Shown: positions 1 through 8,376 of the stretch, one piece after another
How positions within the stretch are numbered: position 1 is the stretch's first letter
Layout of the letters: every line of letters begins with the position of its first letter
Assembly (NCBI GenBank): GCA_937920255.1
Contig: CALDSL010000589.1
Coordinates: forward strand, 1 to 8,580
From: an uncultured Anaerolineaceae bacterium
GTDB taxonomy: Bacteria; Chloroflexota; Anaerolineae; Anaerolineales; Anaerolineaceae
Direction: 5' to 3'
Length of the DNA: 8,580 nucleotides
Notes under the pieces: model-generated
Told to the model about the DNA's origin: nothing
Database searches by the model: none
What the model saw: the letters and a program-made list of their open reading frames with translations, nothing else
Position numbers and translations under genes: made by a program

Positions 1-497
1 TTGGCCACGTAGGGCGACACCCACCAGAACTCATTGCAGCAGTCGAAGAAGGCCTTGGCGCTGGGCGGCTTGGGCAGGTAGCCGCTGTCGCTGGGCGGGG
101 GTGGGGGCGGGAGGGTGCCGTCCTTATCCAGCAGCAGGATGGTCTCGCTGTCCGCTTCCAACCGGTCCAGCTCGTCCAGCGGGTAGATCGTCAGATCGAT
201 GCGGTTGCCGTCGGCGAACTGCATCAGATAGGCATAGGCGCCGCCGGGGCGCGGGTCTTCGCCCAGCATATCGTCCGGCTCCTGCAGGATCATCAGCTCG
301 CCAAACTGCTGGATCCATTCGTAGTTATTCTTGAACGGCAGCAGGTCGGTGACGAGGTAAACGATGTCAAAATCCTGGAAGAAGTCGCGCGGCGCGTTGG
401 GGTTGGCGCGCGAGCCGTTCAGGATCACCGCGCGGATGCGCTCGTCGTCCCTGGCCGCGGCGAGAATGAGATCGAGCATTTGCTGTGTGCTGCGCAT
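1..497 (-). CDS. Aminoglycoside 6-adenylyltransferase-like protein (ANT(6)/AadE family), 3' end outside window
   Basis: The gene starts at ATG 497-495 and runs off the left edge after 165 codons; the family is usually about 280-300 residues, so a little over half is present. It reads like the ANT(6) (AadE/AadK) family, which transfers AMP from ATP to the 6-hydroxyl of streptomycin-type aminoglycosides in the cytoplasm. Visible signatures are the nucleotidyltransferase motif LNGSR (residues 26-30), QDFDIVYLVTD (41-51) with metal-binding candidates D42 and D44, DGNRIDLT (96-103) with D101 as the probable third carboxylate, and CCNEFWWVSPYVA (153-165), a strong family hallmark. A GAGGG ribosome site lies about 6 nt before the start. 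An odd run of six prolines (about 130-135) sits between the core and the next segment. It is transcribed divergently from the CHAT gene. Family assignment is secure; whether it confers resistance is not, because many environmental chromosomal homologues have unknown substrates. Confidence 0.9.
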   Translation of the reverse strand, partial: MRSTQQMLDLILAAARDDERIRAVILNGSRANPNAPRDFFQDFDIVYLVTDLLPFKNNYEWIQQFGELMILQEPDDMLGEDPRPGGAYAYLMQFADGNRIDLTIYPLDELDRLEADSETILLLDKDGTLPPPPPPSDSGYLPKPPSAKAFFDCCNEFWWVSPYVA

Positions 498-542
498 GCG
501 TTTCCCTCAGAATCGGTAGGCGTGCGGAGATCGATTGCTTAA

Positions 543-571
543 AGTATACCTGGTCCATGGCGCATCTCCGG
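543..571 (-). promoter_or_regulatory. Weak candidate promoter for the adenylyltransferase gene
   Basis: Read on the minus strand, TATACT at 548-543 is a good -10 hexamer and would place transcription start near 536, leaving a leader of about 39 nt. The -35 position (571-566, CCGGAG) is a poor match and there is no TG extension, so an activator or a different promoter may be needed. This is a pattern match only. Confidence 0.25.
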
Positions 572-603
572 TGTTGGATCGCCGCCAAAATAGAAGATAA
601 AAA

Positions 604-632
604 TTGACTTTTCCTATGATCATTGTTACACT
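604..632 (+). promoter_or_regulatory. Sigma70-type promoter candidate for the CHAT/transglutaminase operon
   Basis: TTGACT (604-609) and TACACT (627-632) are separated by exactly 17 bp inside the only AT-rich patch of the intergenic region. Each hexamer matches consensus at four or five positions. Transcription would begin near 639, giving an unusually long leader of about 140 nt before the ATG at 779. No operator palindrome is evident around it. Confidence 0.55.
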
Positions 633-664
633 CAAATTGGAATAGATCCCCGCACACCCTGCAT

Positions 665-682
665 GAGCGGTTTTCCGCTTTT
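665..682 (+). terminator. Small leader hairpin with T run (possible attenuator element 1)
   Basis: AGCGG (666-670) pairs with CCGCT (675-679) across a TTTT loop, and the 3' arm runs into TTTT (679-682). The stem is only 5 bp, so this would be a weak terminator or pause site alone. It lies inside the predicted 5' leader of the CHAT gene. Confidence 0.3.
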
Positions 683-697
683 CCGACGCGCATCCTC

Positions 698-728
698 ACC
701 GCCTGTTCCCACGCCACGGCGGTTTTTT
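698..728 (+). terminator. Leader hairpin followed by six T residues (possible intrinsic terminator/attenuator)
   Basis: ACCGCC (698-703) pairs with GGCGGT (718-723) over a 14-nt loop, and the stem is followed immediately by a T run ending at 728. This has the form of a short rho-independent terminator. It sits between the predicted promoter at 604-632 and the CHAT start codon, so it could either attenuate that transcript or end a short upstream RNA. An overlapping tighter pairing (CGCC 712-715 with GGCG 718-721) would compete. No energy calculation was possible here. Confidence 0.4.
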
Positions 729-778
729 GTATTGGATCAGAAATTGTCATTTGAATAGAAGAACCAGGGGAGGTCAAA

Positions 779-3700
779 ATGTTCCCTGTACCCCGGTTTG
801 CTCACCCGCACAGCGCTGTCTTCCACCGGACGACTGCCGCGCTGTTTTTGTTGCTGCTTCCGATCGCCTGGCTGTGCGCCCCGGCGACGGTTGCGCGCGC
901 GCAGGAAACTGTGCCACTGTACGAACAAAATTTTGACGGCGGTTTCCCCAATAATTGGGAGATAAATTCCATCGATGGAGGTCGCTGGCTGGTGGAGGAC
1001 GGTCGACTGATCGGCAGCGGCCACGTCTTCGCCCAATATCTCCGGCAAAAATGGGGAGAAGGGCCGCATACGCTGGAGTTTGATCTGGTCGACCTGAGCG
1101 TGGGTGGCGGGTTGAATATCAATGTCCAGTACAGCGATCAAGGCCGGTATTTCATCACGGTCATGCGTTTAGACGACAGTCATCTCCATGTCGCCATAGA
1201 AAGAAACCTATGGAACCAACCGCCAGAAGGCCCTATGGCCTCCAATGACGGCCAGCCGTTCACCTATCCATACGGAAGAGAATATCATCTATCCATTTTG
1301 TTTGGCGATGGGCAAATCAGCGTTTTTCTGAGCAGCGGAAAAAATCTGGAAAACCTGGCGGTGGTCAGCGTGCAAGACCCCAACCCGCTGCCGCCGGGCG
1401 GCATTTCTTTGGAAAGCCTGGCAGGTCCTCAGGTTGTTCTTGACAATCTGGTTGTCAGCGGACCGCGTCCCGCGCCAGTGATGGTCATTACCACGGCCCC
1501 GCCAGCGCGGATCGTTACCACCGTGCCCCCTCCAGCGCGGATTGTTACCACCATGCCGCCCCAGCCGCGCGGCCAGGCGCCAGCCTACCGCCAATGCGAA
1601 GGCGAACAATTGCTGTACGCGGAAGATTTTAACGACGGGCAGGCGCAGAACTGGAAGCTGGAACCGGGATGGTCAGTGAAAGACGGGCAGATGCGTGGCG
1701 AGGGCCATGCCTGGGCGCGCAATGAGGATTCGACCTGGGAGAACCTGACCTATTATGTGATCTTCGGGCTGCGCGAAGGGCGGGGAGGCGTGCACGTTTC
1801 GGCACGGGTGAGCGGCAAAGGACGCTACGTGGCCTATCTCCACCCATGGGGCTACGGCCTGTCAAAGGAGGCTGGCTGGACGGGCAAGTTCGACGGCCTG
1901 GCCGATGAGGAAAAAGAGCTGGATGTTACCCTCTGGCACACGTTGGCCTTCGCCGCCCACGGTGCGCGCATTGAAATGGCGCTGGACGGCGTGCAGCAGT
2001 TCTCAGTGCGGGACAAGGATCCCCTGCCGGAAGGCGGCATTGCATTGGAAACCATCGACGACGGCTTCGTGCTGATTGATGCAGTGTGGGTGTGCGGCAC
2101 GCAGGACGCAGTCGTGGCGCCGCCACCCGATACGGTGACCAAAATCCCGGTCGCGCCCAAACCACCTGCCGGAACAAACCGGCCTGATCTCAACGTGCGC
2201 GCTATTGACTATGAAAGCTATGACCCATCCAGTCAAACGCTGCGCCTGAAGTTGGCGGTCAACAACAGCGGGGATGCCGCGGCGGGAACGTTTCTGATCC
2301 GGTTGCAGGAGAGCGGTTGGACCGGCGGGAGCGACTATAAAGTGGACGGCTTGCAGCCCGGCGAGACCAAACGGATCCTGGTCGAGCTGTATATCCCCGA
2401 GCGCCTGGTCGATCATTCTACAACCTATGAAGCGGTGGCAGACCCGGAGAACCTGGTGCGCGAAAGCGACGAGCAGAATAACCGCCTGGTTTCCGGCGCA
2501 ATTTTCTTTCCCTTGCAACCGCCGGAGCGCAACTGGTGGTGGATCATCCTGGTGATCCCGGCGGCGGGTTTGGCCGCCTGGGCTGCGCGCCGGGCGCTGC
2601 GCAAACCCGAACGGGGGCGCGAGCCGGAGCGCTCACGCGAGCCGCAAAACGTGCCGCCCATGCTGCCGCCGGCGCGATTGTTGGATGTATGGATCACCGA
2701 AGGTGGCTCGGGCAACGGGCCGCGCATCCGCGAGGGCCAGCCGCTGGTGAGCGAGAAGGAATACTGCCTGCACGCGCAGGTGCTCTCCACCGGAGCGCAG
2801 CAGCATGGTAGTCGCCAGTCGTCCGCAGGAGTTGCCGCGGCGCCGCTGAAAGTGGTGGTGTTTTCTCCAAAAACGGATTTCCCGGTGGACGATACGCTGA
2901 AGGATATTCGCCTGCCGCAGGAAGGCGGCTGCGATCCGGTTGCCTGGCGGTTCCGCGCCGGCAAGCCCGGGGCCGGCCGGGCGCGGGTGTGCCTGTATTA
3001 CGGCAATGTGCTGCTGCAGTCCGCGACGATCGACGCGCCGGTGGCGGCGAAAGCAGGCCGGGGCGCCCTTCCCAAACAGGCAGCCGCGCTGCGCGGCATG
3101 CTGGATTACGTGGCCAGCGCCAGCCTGACGGGTTTGGATCTGCTACCCCAACCGTCGGTTTCAATCTTCACCAACCAGGCCGCTGGCCGCGAAAGCTGGA
3201 TCGGGATCTATGCCTCCGGCGACCCGGTGACCGGTTTTGGCAAGGGGCTGCTGCGCCAGGTCAGCACAGACCGCCTGAGCGCCCGCGCCAGCCTGTTGCG
3301 GCGCGACTTGCTGGAAATCGAGGAAGCTTATCATTCGGTCGAGATGTCGCGCGCGCCAGGCCTGCTGGATGGGCGCATTGCGCAGTTGGAGCAGGACCTG
3401 GCGGAAATGGCATGCGTCGGTTGGACTTTGTACAGCGAGGTTTTTCTGCTTTCGAGCCGTGAGACAAAAGAGCAGAAAGCGCTGTTTGACCGAGCACTGC
3501 GCCCGGCCGGCCTGATCGCGATATCGCGTTGCTGGAGCGAAAAGGTAACCCTGCCGTGGGCCGCGGTGTACGATCTTGAAGTGGATACCGGAAAGAAAGA
3601 CTTGCTGCGGTTGTGTCCCGTATTCCGGGCAGAGTTGGAAAGTCACTGGACGGACGGGACGGGGCAATTCCACGCCCACGCCGACTGGTTGGATAACCCC

Positions 3701-4588
3701 AATGGCTGCCGCGCCAACCCGCGGTGCCCGCTCAATGTGAAAGACCAAGTGTTGACCATCTGCCCGTTCGGCTTTTGGGGGTTCCGCCACCAGATCTCGC
3801 AGCCCTTGCAGGCAGTGCGGCCGGCGCCTTCGGGCAAGGTGCCGGAAGAAGTGGCGCGCGCGGGAGGCACGGATGGTAAATTGCGCTTTGACAAGACCAT
3901 CTTCCTGCGCCGGCTGCCGCGCGAGCGCATCCGGCTGGCAATTGGCGTGCACCCGGGGCTACGCCAGGCGGTTCAACTGCCGGTGGATATTACTGCTCTG
4001 CGTCCAGCCGAGCTGGCGATCCAATATGAAGACACCCGCGATGGGGTGCTGGAGATGCTCAAGCAGGGTGGGTTCCATATGTGCATCCTGTACTGCCACG
4101 GCGAGCAGGACGAGCGCGAGCAAAAATTCAAGCTGGTTTTCGGCCCAATGCGCGACGAGCGGTCAATCTCTTTCGACAACCTCAACCCTCTCAAAGTCAA
4201 CTGGCCCGAACAGCCGCAGCCGCTGGTGTTGTTGAACGGCTGCGACACCGTGGCGGTGATGCCGGAAACGCTGCACGGGCTGCTGGAACGCATGCACGAA
4301 CTGGGTGCTTCCGGCGTGATCGGCACCGAGATCCAGGTTTACCCCAGCCTGGCGTATCCCTTTGCGATGGAAATCATCGAGCGCCTGCTGTGCGGCCAAT
4401 CGATTGGCGAGGCATTTCTATTTTTGCGCCGCGATTTCTTGCGCCGGTTTACCCCCCTGGGGCTGGCGTATACCTACCATGCCGCGGCGGCGCTGCACCT
4501 GCATACCGAAGGAAGCTGCGCCTGGTGCGCCGCCCACAGCCTGCCCGCCGTGCAGCCAGGCCCGGTGGAAACGCGGCTTCGGGCGTGA
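779..4588 (+). CDS. Membrane-anchored CHAT-domain cysteine protease with duplicated concanavalin-like modules and CARDB domain
   Basis: This 1269-residue protein starts at ATG 779, set by AGGGGAGG (766-773) 5 nt upstream. A signal peptide ends near residue 41 (ARA before Q42). Two related beta-sandwich modules of LamG/DUF1080 type follow (about 47-228 and 278-438), joined by a Pro/Thr linker (234-264). A CARDB-like domain spans 469-575 and a single membrane helix 586-602, followed by RRALRKPER, which fixes the C-terminus in the cytoplasm. The cytoplasmic half has a beta-rich domain (about 633-755), a helical stretch (to about 880) and a CHAT protease (about 905-1245). CHAT hallmarks are LPWAAVYD (925-932), CPFGFWGFRH (995-1004), YCHG with candidate catalytic H1107, and LLNGCDT with C1155. 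CHAT proteins are caspase-like proteases found in signalling, programmed death and defence systems. The extracellular half may sense a carbohydrate or protein, which is inference. It is apparently cotranscribed with the next gene. A CxxC (1247-1250) follows the CHAT core. Domain calls are firm for CHAT and the membrane topology, moderate for the extracellular modules. Confidence 0.9.
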   Translation: MFPVPRFAHPHSAVFHRTTAALFLLLLPIAWLCAPATVARAQETVPLYEQNFDGGFPNNWEINSIDGGRWLVEDGRLIGSGHVFAQYLRQKWGEGPHTLEFDLVDLSVGGGLNINVQYSDQGRYFITVMRLDDSHLHVAIERNLWNQPPEGPMASNDGQPFTYPYGREYHLSILFGDGQISVFLSSGKNLENLAVVSVQDPNPLPPGGISLESLAGPQVVLDNLVVSGPRPAPVMVITTAPPARIVTTVPPPARIVTTMPPQPRGQAPAYRQCEGEQLLYAEDFNDGQAQNWKLEPGWSVKDGQMRGEGHAWARNEDSTWENLTYYVIFGLREGRGGVHVSARVSGKGRYVAYLHPWGYGLSKEAGWTGKFDGLADEEKELDVTLWHTLAFAAHGARIEMALDGVQQFSVRDKDPLPEGGIALETIDDGFVLIDAVWVCGTQDAVVAPPPDTVTKIPVAPKPPAGTNRPDLNVRAIDYESYDPSSQTLRLKLAVNNSGDAAAGTFLIRLQESGWTGGSDYKVDGLQPGETKRILVELYIPERLVDHSTTYEAVADPENLVRESDEQNNRLVSGAIFFPLQPPERNWWWIILVIPAAGLAAWAARRALRKPERGREPERSREPQNVPPMLPPARLLDVWITEGGSGNGPRIREGQPLVSEKEYCLHAQVLSTGAQQHGSRQSSAGVAAAPLKVVVFSPKTDFPVDDTLKDIRLPQEGGCDPVAWRFRAGKPGAGRARVCLYYGNVLLQSATIDAPVAAKAGRGALPKQAAALRGMLDYVASASLTGLDLLPQPSVSIFTNQAAGRESWIGIYASGDPVTGFGKGLLRQVSTDRLSARASLLRRDLLEIEEAYHSVEMSRAPGLLDGRIAQLEQDLAEMACVGWTLYSEVFLLSSRETKEQKALFDRALRPAGLIAISRCWSEKVTLPWAAVYDLEVDTGKKDLLRLCPVFRAELESHWTDGTGQFHAHADWLDNPNGCRANPRCPLNVKDQVLTICPFGFWGFRHQISQPLQAVRPAPSGKVPEEVARAGGTDGKLRFDKTIFLRRLPRERIRLAIGVHPGLRQAVQLPVDITALRPAELAIQYEDTRDGVLEMLKQGGFHMCILYCHGEQDEREQKFKLVFGPMRDERSISFDNLNPLKVNWPEQPQPLVLLNGCDTVAVMPETLHGLLERMHELGASGVIGTEIQVYPSLAYPFAMEIIERLLCGQSIGEAFLFLRRDFLRRFTPLGLAYTYHAAAALHLHTEGSCAWCAAHSLPAVQPGPVETRLRA
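1502..1561 (+). repeat. Tandem 30-bp repeat coding the interdomain Pro/Thr linker
   Basis: Two near-identical 30-bp units (1502-1531 and 1532-1561) each encode a PARIVTT-(V/M)-PP decapeptide. A diverged third copy just upstream (about 1475-1501) encodes a segment containing MVITTAPP. The repeats form the flexible linker between the two extracellular beta-sandwich modules and keep the reading frame, so unit number could vary among strains. Confidence 0.85.
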
Positions 4589-4607
4589 TGGAAAGGGGAG
4601 GTGGCCT

Positions 4608-5855
4608 GTGAGCGAAGACACGGCCGTATGGGACGGTGAAACGAAAGCGCTGCACACCCAGCGCCGGCGGGTGGAGCTCCTGCGCCAGCAGGTGTACGCC
4701 CTGGACGATCCCGCGGATGCCACGCGGCTGGTGGATCTGCTGCTGGGGGAAGAGGAAGCCCTGGCGCAGATGCAACAGCGGGCGCGCCAGGCGCGCGCAG
4801 GCCGGCAGGACCAGGGCGTATTATATGATTCGGAGCGCGAGCGCGGCAGCCCGCGGCAGGAGAAACTGGGACGCGAGACGACCGGGGTGGAGGCGAAGGT
4901 ATTCTTGCGCATGTCGCACGTGCCGACCGCAATCGTGCACCTGCTGGATGCGGAGACAAAGCCGCTCGTGTCGGTAGAAATCAATAATGTGGGGCGGCAA
5001 ATCGCGCGTCTACGCGTGACCTCGCTGGTGGAAGGCTACTCTGCCACGGCGGTGAGCACGCTGGAATTGCCACCGGCCGAGAAAAAAGAAGTGCCGCAGT
5101 TGCCGGTGTTCTTTGCCGAACGGCTGCGGCCGGTGCAGGAGATCACGCGCGCCAGCCTGCGCGTGCATATCCAGCATCTCAGCGGCGTCACCGAGGTTGA
5201 GCGCAGTTTTCCCATCTGGTTGCTGGCGCGTACCACCGCCTACCTGGAAGTGTGCGATCCGCAGACCGGGCAGATGATCGACCTGACTCCCTACCTGGCG
5301 GCCTGGGTGACGCCCAATACGCCGCAGGTGATGGCGTTGCTACGCCGCGCGGCAGGGCTGCACCCCGACCGGCATATCGCCGGATATCAGGCTGATGTGG
5401 CGGGGGTCGAGGCGCAGGTGCGGGCGATCTATGCGGCGGTGCGCCAGGAACAGGTGGAGTACGTCAATTCGGTTTTCTGTTTTGGCCGGGCGGGCGGCGA
5501 GTTCGTGCAGCGCATCCGTCTGCCGCGCGAGACCTTGAAACAGCGCTCCGCCAACTGCATCGATGGGACGGTACTGCTGGCCAGCGTATTGGAAGCGGCC
5601 TCGCTCAACCCGGCCATCGTGCTGGTGCCTGGGCATGCCTTTTTGGGCTGGGAGGAGCAGGACGCCAGCGGCCAGTGGGATTACCTGGAAACAACCCTGC
5701 TCGGTTCCAAAGACTTTGACGGCGCGCGGGAGGCCGGACGCGCGCTGGCCGCGCAGTACCAGGCCAAAGAGCAGATGGGCTTTTACGGACGCATGTTCCG
5801 CCGGCTGTCGATCCCCGCGCTGCGCGTGGATGACCGCGTGCTGCCGATGGAGTAA
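4608..5855 (+). CDS. Cytoplasmic protein with transglutaminase-like cysteine peptidase domain, partner of the CHAT protease
   Basis: The chosen start is GTG 4608, because AAGGGGAGGTG (4592-4602) lies 5-6 nt before it and the CHAT gene ends at 4588; an in-frame ATG at 4362 lies deep inside the CHAT gene. The 415-residue product has no signal peptide or membrane helix. Residues about 10-65 form a charged helical, coiled-coil-like segment that may be an adaptor of the effector-associated kind (inference). Residues 97-212 look like a beta-sandwich. The C-terminal part (about 265-415) carries a transglutaminase/papain-like core: SANCIDGTVLLASVLEAA with nucleophile candidate C317, VPGHAFLGW with H343, and YLETTLLG with E361 as a possible third residue. 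Similar cores occur in bacterial multidomain proteins, including DUF4011-type helicases, where they are thought to be peptidases or amidases. The 19-bp gap and strong ribosome site argue for coexpression with the CHAT protease. The reaction and substrate are unknown; it could be a second protease, a cross-linking enzyme or a CHAT substrate. Confidence 0.8.
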   Translation: MSEDTAVWDGETKALHTQRRRVELLRQQVYALDDPADATRLVDLLLGEEEALAQMQQRARQARAGRQDQGVLYDSERERGSPRQEKLGRETTGVEAKVFLRMSHVPTAIVHLLDAETKPLVSVEINNVGRQIARLRVTSLVEGYSATAVSTLELPPAEKKEVPQLPVFFAERLRPVQEITRASLRVHIQHLSGVTEVERSFPIWLLARTTAYLEVCDPQTGQMIDLTPYLAAWVTPNTPQVMALLRRAAGLHPDRHIAGYQADVAGVEAQVRAIYAAVRQEQVEYVNSVFCFGRAGGEFVQRIRLPRETLKQRSANCIDGTVLLASVLEAASLNPAIVLVPGHAFLGWEEQDASGQWDYLETTLLGSKDFDGAREAGRALAAQYQAKEQMGFYGRMFRRLSIPALRVDDRVLPME

Positions 5856-5893
5856 CGCCCGCGGGCGCGCGGCGCATTCACCCCCTCTCTTTC

Positions 5894-5922
5894 TTGCCCT
5901 CCTTCTCATTCCGGGCTATAGT
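5894..5922 (+). promoter_or_regulatory. Promoter of the dhaKLM operon
   Basis: TTGCCC (5894-5899) and TATAGT (5917-5922) are spaced by exactly 17 bp and lie in a pyrimidine/AT-rich break in otherwise GC-rich DNA. Transcription would start near 5929, leaving about 29 nt before the dhaK ATG. The -10 is a strong match. This suggests dhaKLM is expressed independently of the upstream CHAT pair. No catabolite or DhaR-type operator is recognisable. Confidence 0.65.
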
Positions 5923-5957
5923 ATTTTTGACTGGAATTGATCTGGAGGGAGCATAAG

Positions 5958-7031
<1,074 letters not shown>

Positions 7032-7041
7032 AGGGGCGTCC

Positions 7042-7668
7042 ATGCTGACCAAAGCACAGATCATTCTCTGGTTGGAAAATGTGGCCGCGGTGATGCGCCA
7101 AAACCGCGACTATCTCACCGGGCTGGACGCGGCCGTCGGCGACGCCGACCATGGCGCCAACATGGATCGTGGGTTCCAGACCGTGCTGCAAAAATTGCCC
7201 TCGTGGGACGGGTCGGATATTGGCGGCATCCTCAAGCTGGCCGGCATGGCGCTCATGTCCAGCGTGGGCGGCGCCAGCGGCCCGCTGTACGGCACGTTCT
7301 TTATGCGCGCCGGCACGGCGGCGGCCGGCAAAGAGGAACTGGACGACGACGATTTGCGCAAGCTGCTCGCGGCTGGAGTGGAGGGCATTGTGCAGCGTGG
7401 CCGGCCGGTGCTGGGCGATAAGACCATGTACGACTCTCTCTTCCCTGCGCTGGACGCGCTCAGCGCGGCGCTGGCCAGTGGCGCGGACACGCAAACCGCG
7501 CTCGACCGGGCGGTGTCCGCGGCCGAAGAGGGCATGCTGGCCACCATCCCGCTGCAGGCGCGCAAAGGCCGCGCGAGCTATTTGGGCGAGCGCAGCATCG
7601 GCCACCAGGACCCAGGCGCGACCTCGGCGTACCTGATCCTCAAAGCCCTGTGGGACGCGGCTGCCTGA
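7042..7668 (+). CDS. dhaL: PTS-type dihydroxyacetone kinase, ADP-binding subunit DhaL
   Basis: A 208-residue protein, the usual length for DhaL. It carries a permanently bound ADP that is rephosphorylated by DhaM and then donates phosphate to dihydroxyacetone on DhaK. The Mg-ADP site is clear: LDAAVGDADHGANM with D29, D34 and D36, matching E. coli D30, D35 and D37. Further family signatures are SSVGGASGPLYGT, LGDKTMYDSL and the C-terminal RKGRASYLGERSIGHQDPGA. ATG 7042 has AAGGGG (7031-7036) 5 nt upstream, overlapping the dhaK stop. The stop overlaps the dhaM start by one base. In some bacteria DhaL also serves as a coactivator of DhaR, but no such regulator is seen here. Confidence 0.96.
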   Translation: MLTKAQIILWLENVAAVMRQNRDYLTGLDAAVGDADHGANMDRGFQTVLQKLPSWDGSDIGGILKLAGMALMSSVGGASGPLYGTFFMRAGTAAAGKEELDDDDLRKLLAAGVEGIVQRGRPVLGDKTMYDSLFPALDALSAALASGADTQTALDRAVSAAEEGMLATIPLQARKGRASYLGERSIGHQDPGATSAYLILKALWDAAA

Positions 7669-8375
7669 TGGTTAGCCTGGTGATCGTCTCGCACAGCGCG
7701 CGGCTGGCGCAGGGCGTGAAGGAACTGGTGGAACAGGTGGCGCAGGGGCGGGTGCGCGTTTTTGCCGCCGGCGGTTTGGACGCGGACACGCTGGGCACCA
7801 ACGTGGAAACGATTTTGCAGGCCCTGACCGAGGCCGACAACCCGCGCGGCACGCTGGTGCTGGTGGATCTGGGCAGCGCGGTGCTCAGCGCCGAAACCGC
7901 GCTTGAACTGCTGGCGCCGGAGATGCGCGCGCGGGCGCGGCTGTGCGCCGCGCCGCTGGTGGAGGGCGCGGTGGCGGCCGGGGTGCAGGCTTCGCTGGGC
8001 AGCGATCTGGACAGCGTGTGCCGCGCGGCGCTGGATGCGCTGCAGCCCAAGCTCGAGCAAATTGGCGGGGCGGCAGCCGGGGAAGACGCAGCACCTGCTC
8101 CCGGCCAGCAGTGGACGTTCACGCTGGCCAACCCGCATGGCTTGCACGCGCGCCCCGCCGCGCGCCTGGCTCAGGCCGTGGCCGCGTTCGACGCGCAGGT
8201 GAGCATCACCAACCTGAGCAACGGCAAAGGCCCGGCCCCGGCGCGCAGCATCACGCGCGTGGCCGCCCTGTCCGCCGACCGCGGCCACCAGATCCGCGTG
8301 GAAGCCAGCGGCCCGCAGGCGGCCGAAGCGCTCGCCGCGGTGCAGGCATTGGTCGAAGGAAATTTTGGGGAGTAA
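7668..8375 (+). CDS. dhaM: Dihydroxyacetone kinase phosphotransfer subunit DhaM (EIIA-like domain fused to HPr)
   Basis: The 235-residue product has two domains. Residues 1-130 are the mannose-EIIA-like DhaM domain, with VIVSHSARLAQG placing the phosphorylatable H9 exactly as in E. coli and VLVDLGSAVLSAETALE as the second signature. A short Ala/Gly/Pro linker (about 134-147) leads to an HPr domain (148-235) with NPHGLHARPAARL and phospho-acceptor H160; S194 occupies the approximate place of the HPr regulatory serine. It relays phosphate from PEP-charged enzyme I to DhaL-bound ADP. E. coli DhaM (472 residues) also has an enzyme I-like C-terminal segment that is missing here, so a separate enzyme I must supply phosphate. 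The start overlaps the dhaL stop (TGATG) without a good ribosome site, implying translational coupling. A longer in-frame start at 7650 would lie inside dhaL and is less likely. Confidence 0.95.
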   Translation: MVSLVIVSHSARLAQGVKELVEQVAQGRVRVFAAGGLDADTLGTNVETILQALTEADNPRGTLVLVDLGSAVLSAETALELLAPEMRARARLCAAPLVEGAVAAGVQASLGSDLDSVCRAALDALQPKLEQIGGAAAGEDAAPAPGQQWTFTLANPHGLHARPAARLAQAVAAFDAQVSITNLSNGKGPAPARSITRVAALSADRGHQIRVEASGPQAAEALAAVQALVEGNFGE

Positions 8376-8376
8376 T

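Noticed and set aside
663..758. 31-codon ORF in the CHAT leader (ATG 663, stop 756-758) as a leader peptide
   Set aside because: No ribosome binding site precedes it and its composition shows no regulatory codon run.
367..777. 136-codon minus-strand frame across the intergenic region
   Set aside because: It overlaps the adenylyltransferase in another frame and covers the promoter region; no family motif or ribosome site.
5856..5867. Palindrome CGCCCGCGGGCG just after the transglutaminase-like gene as its terminator
   Set aside because: A perfect 12-bp palindrome leaves no loop, and no T run follows; GC-rich DNA gives such matches often.
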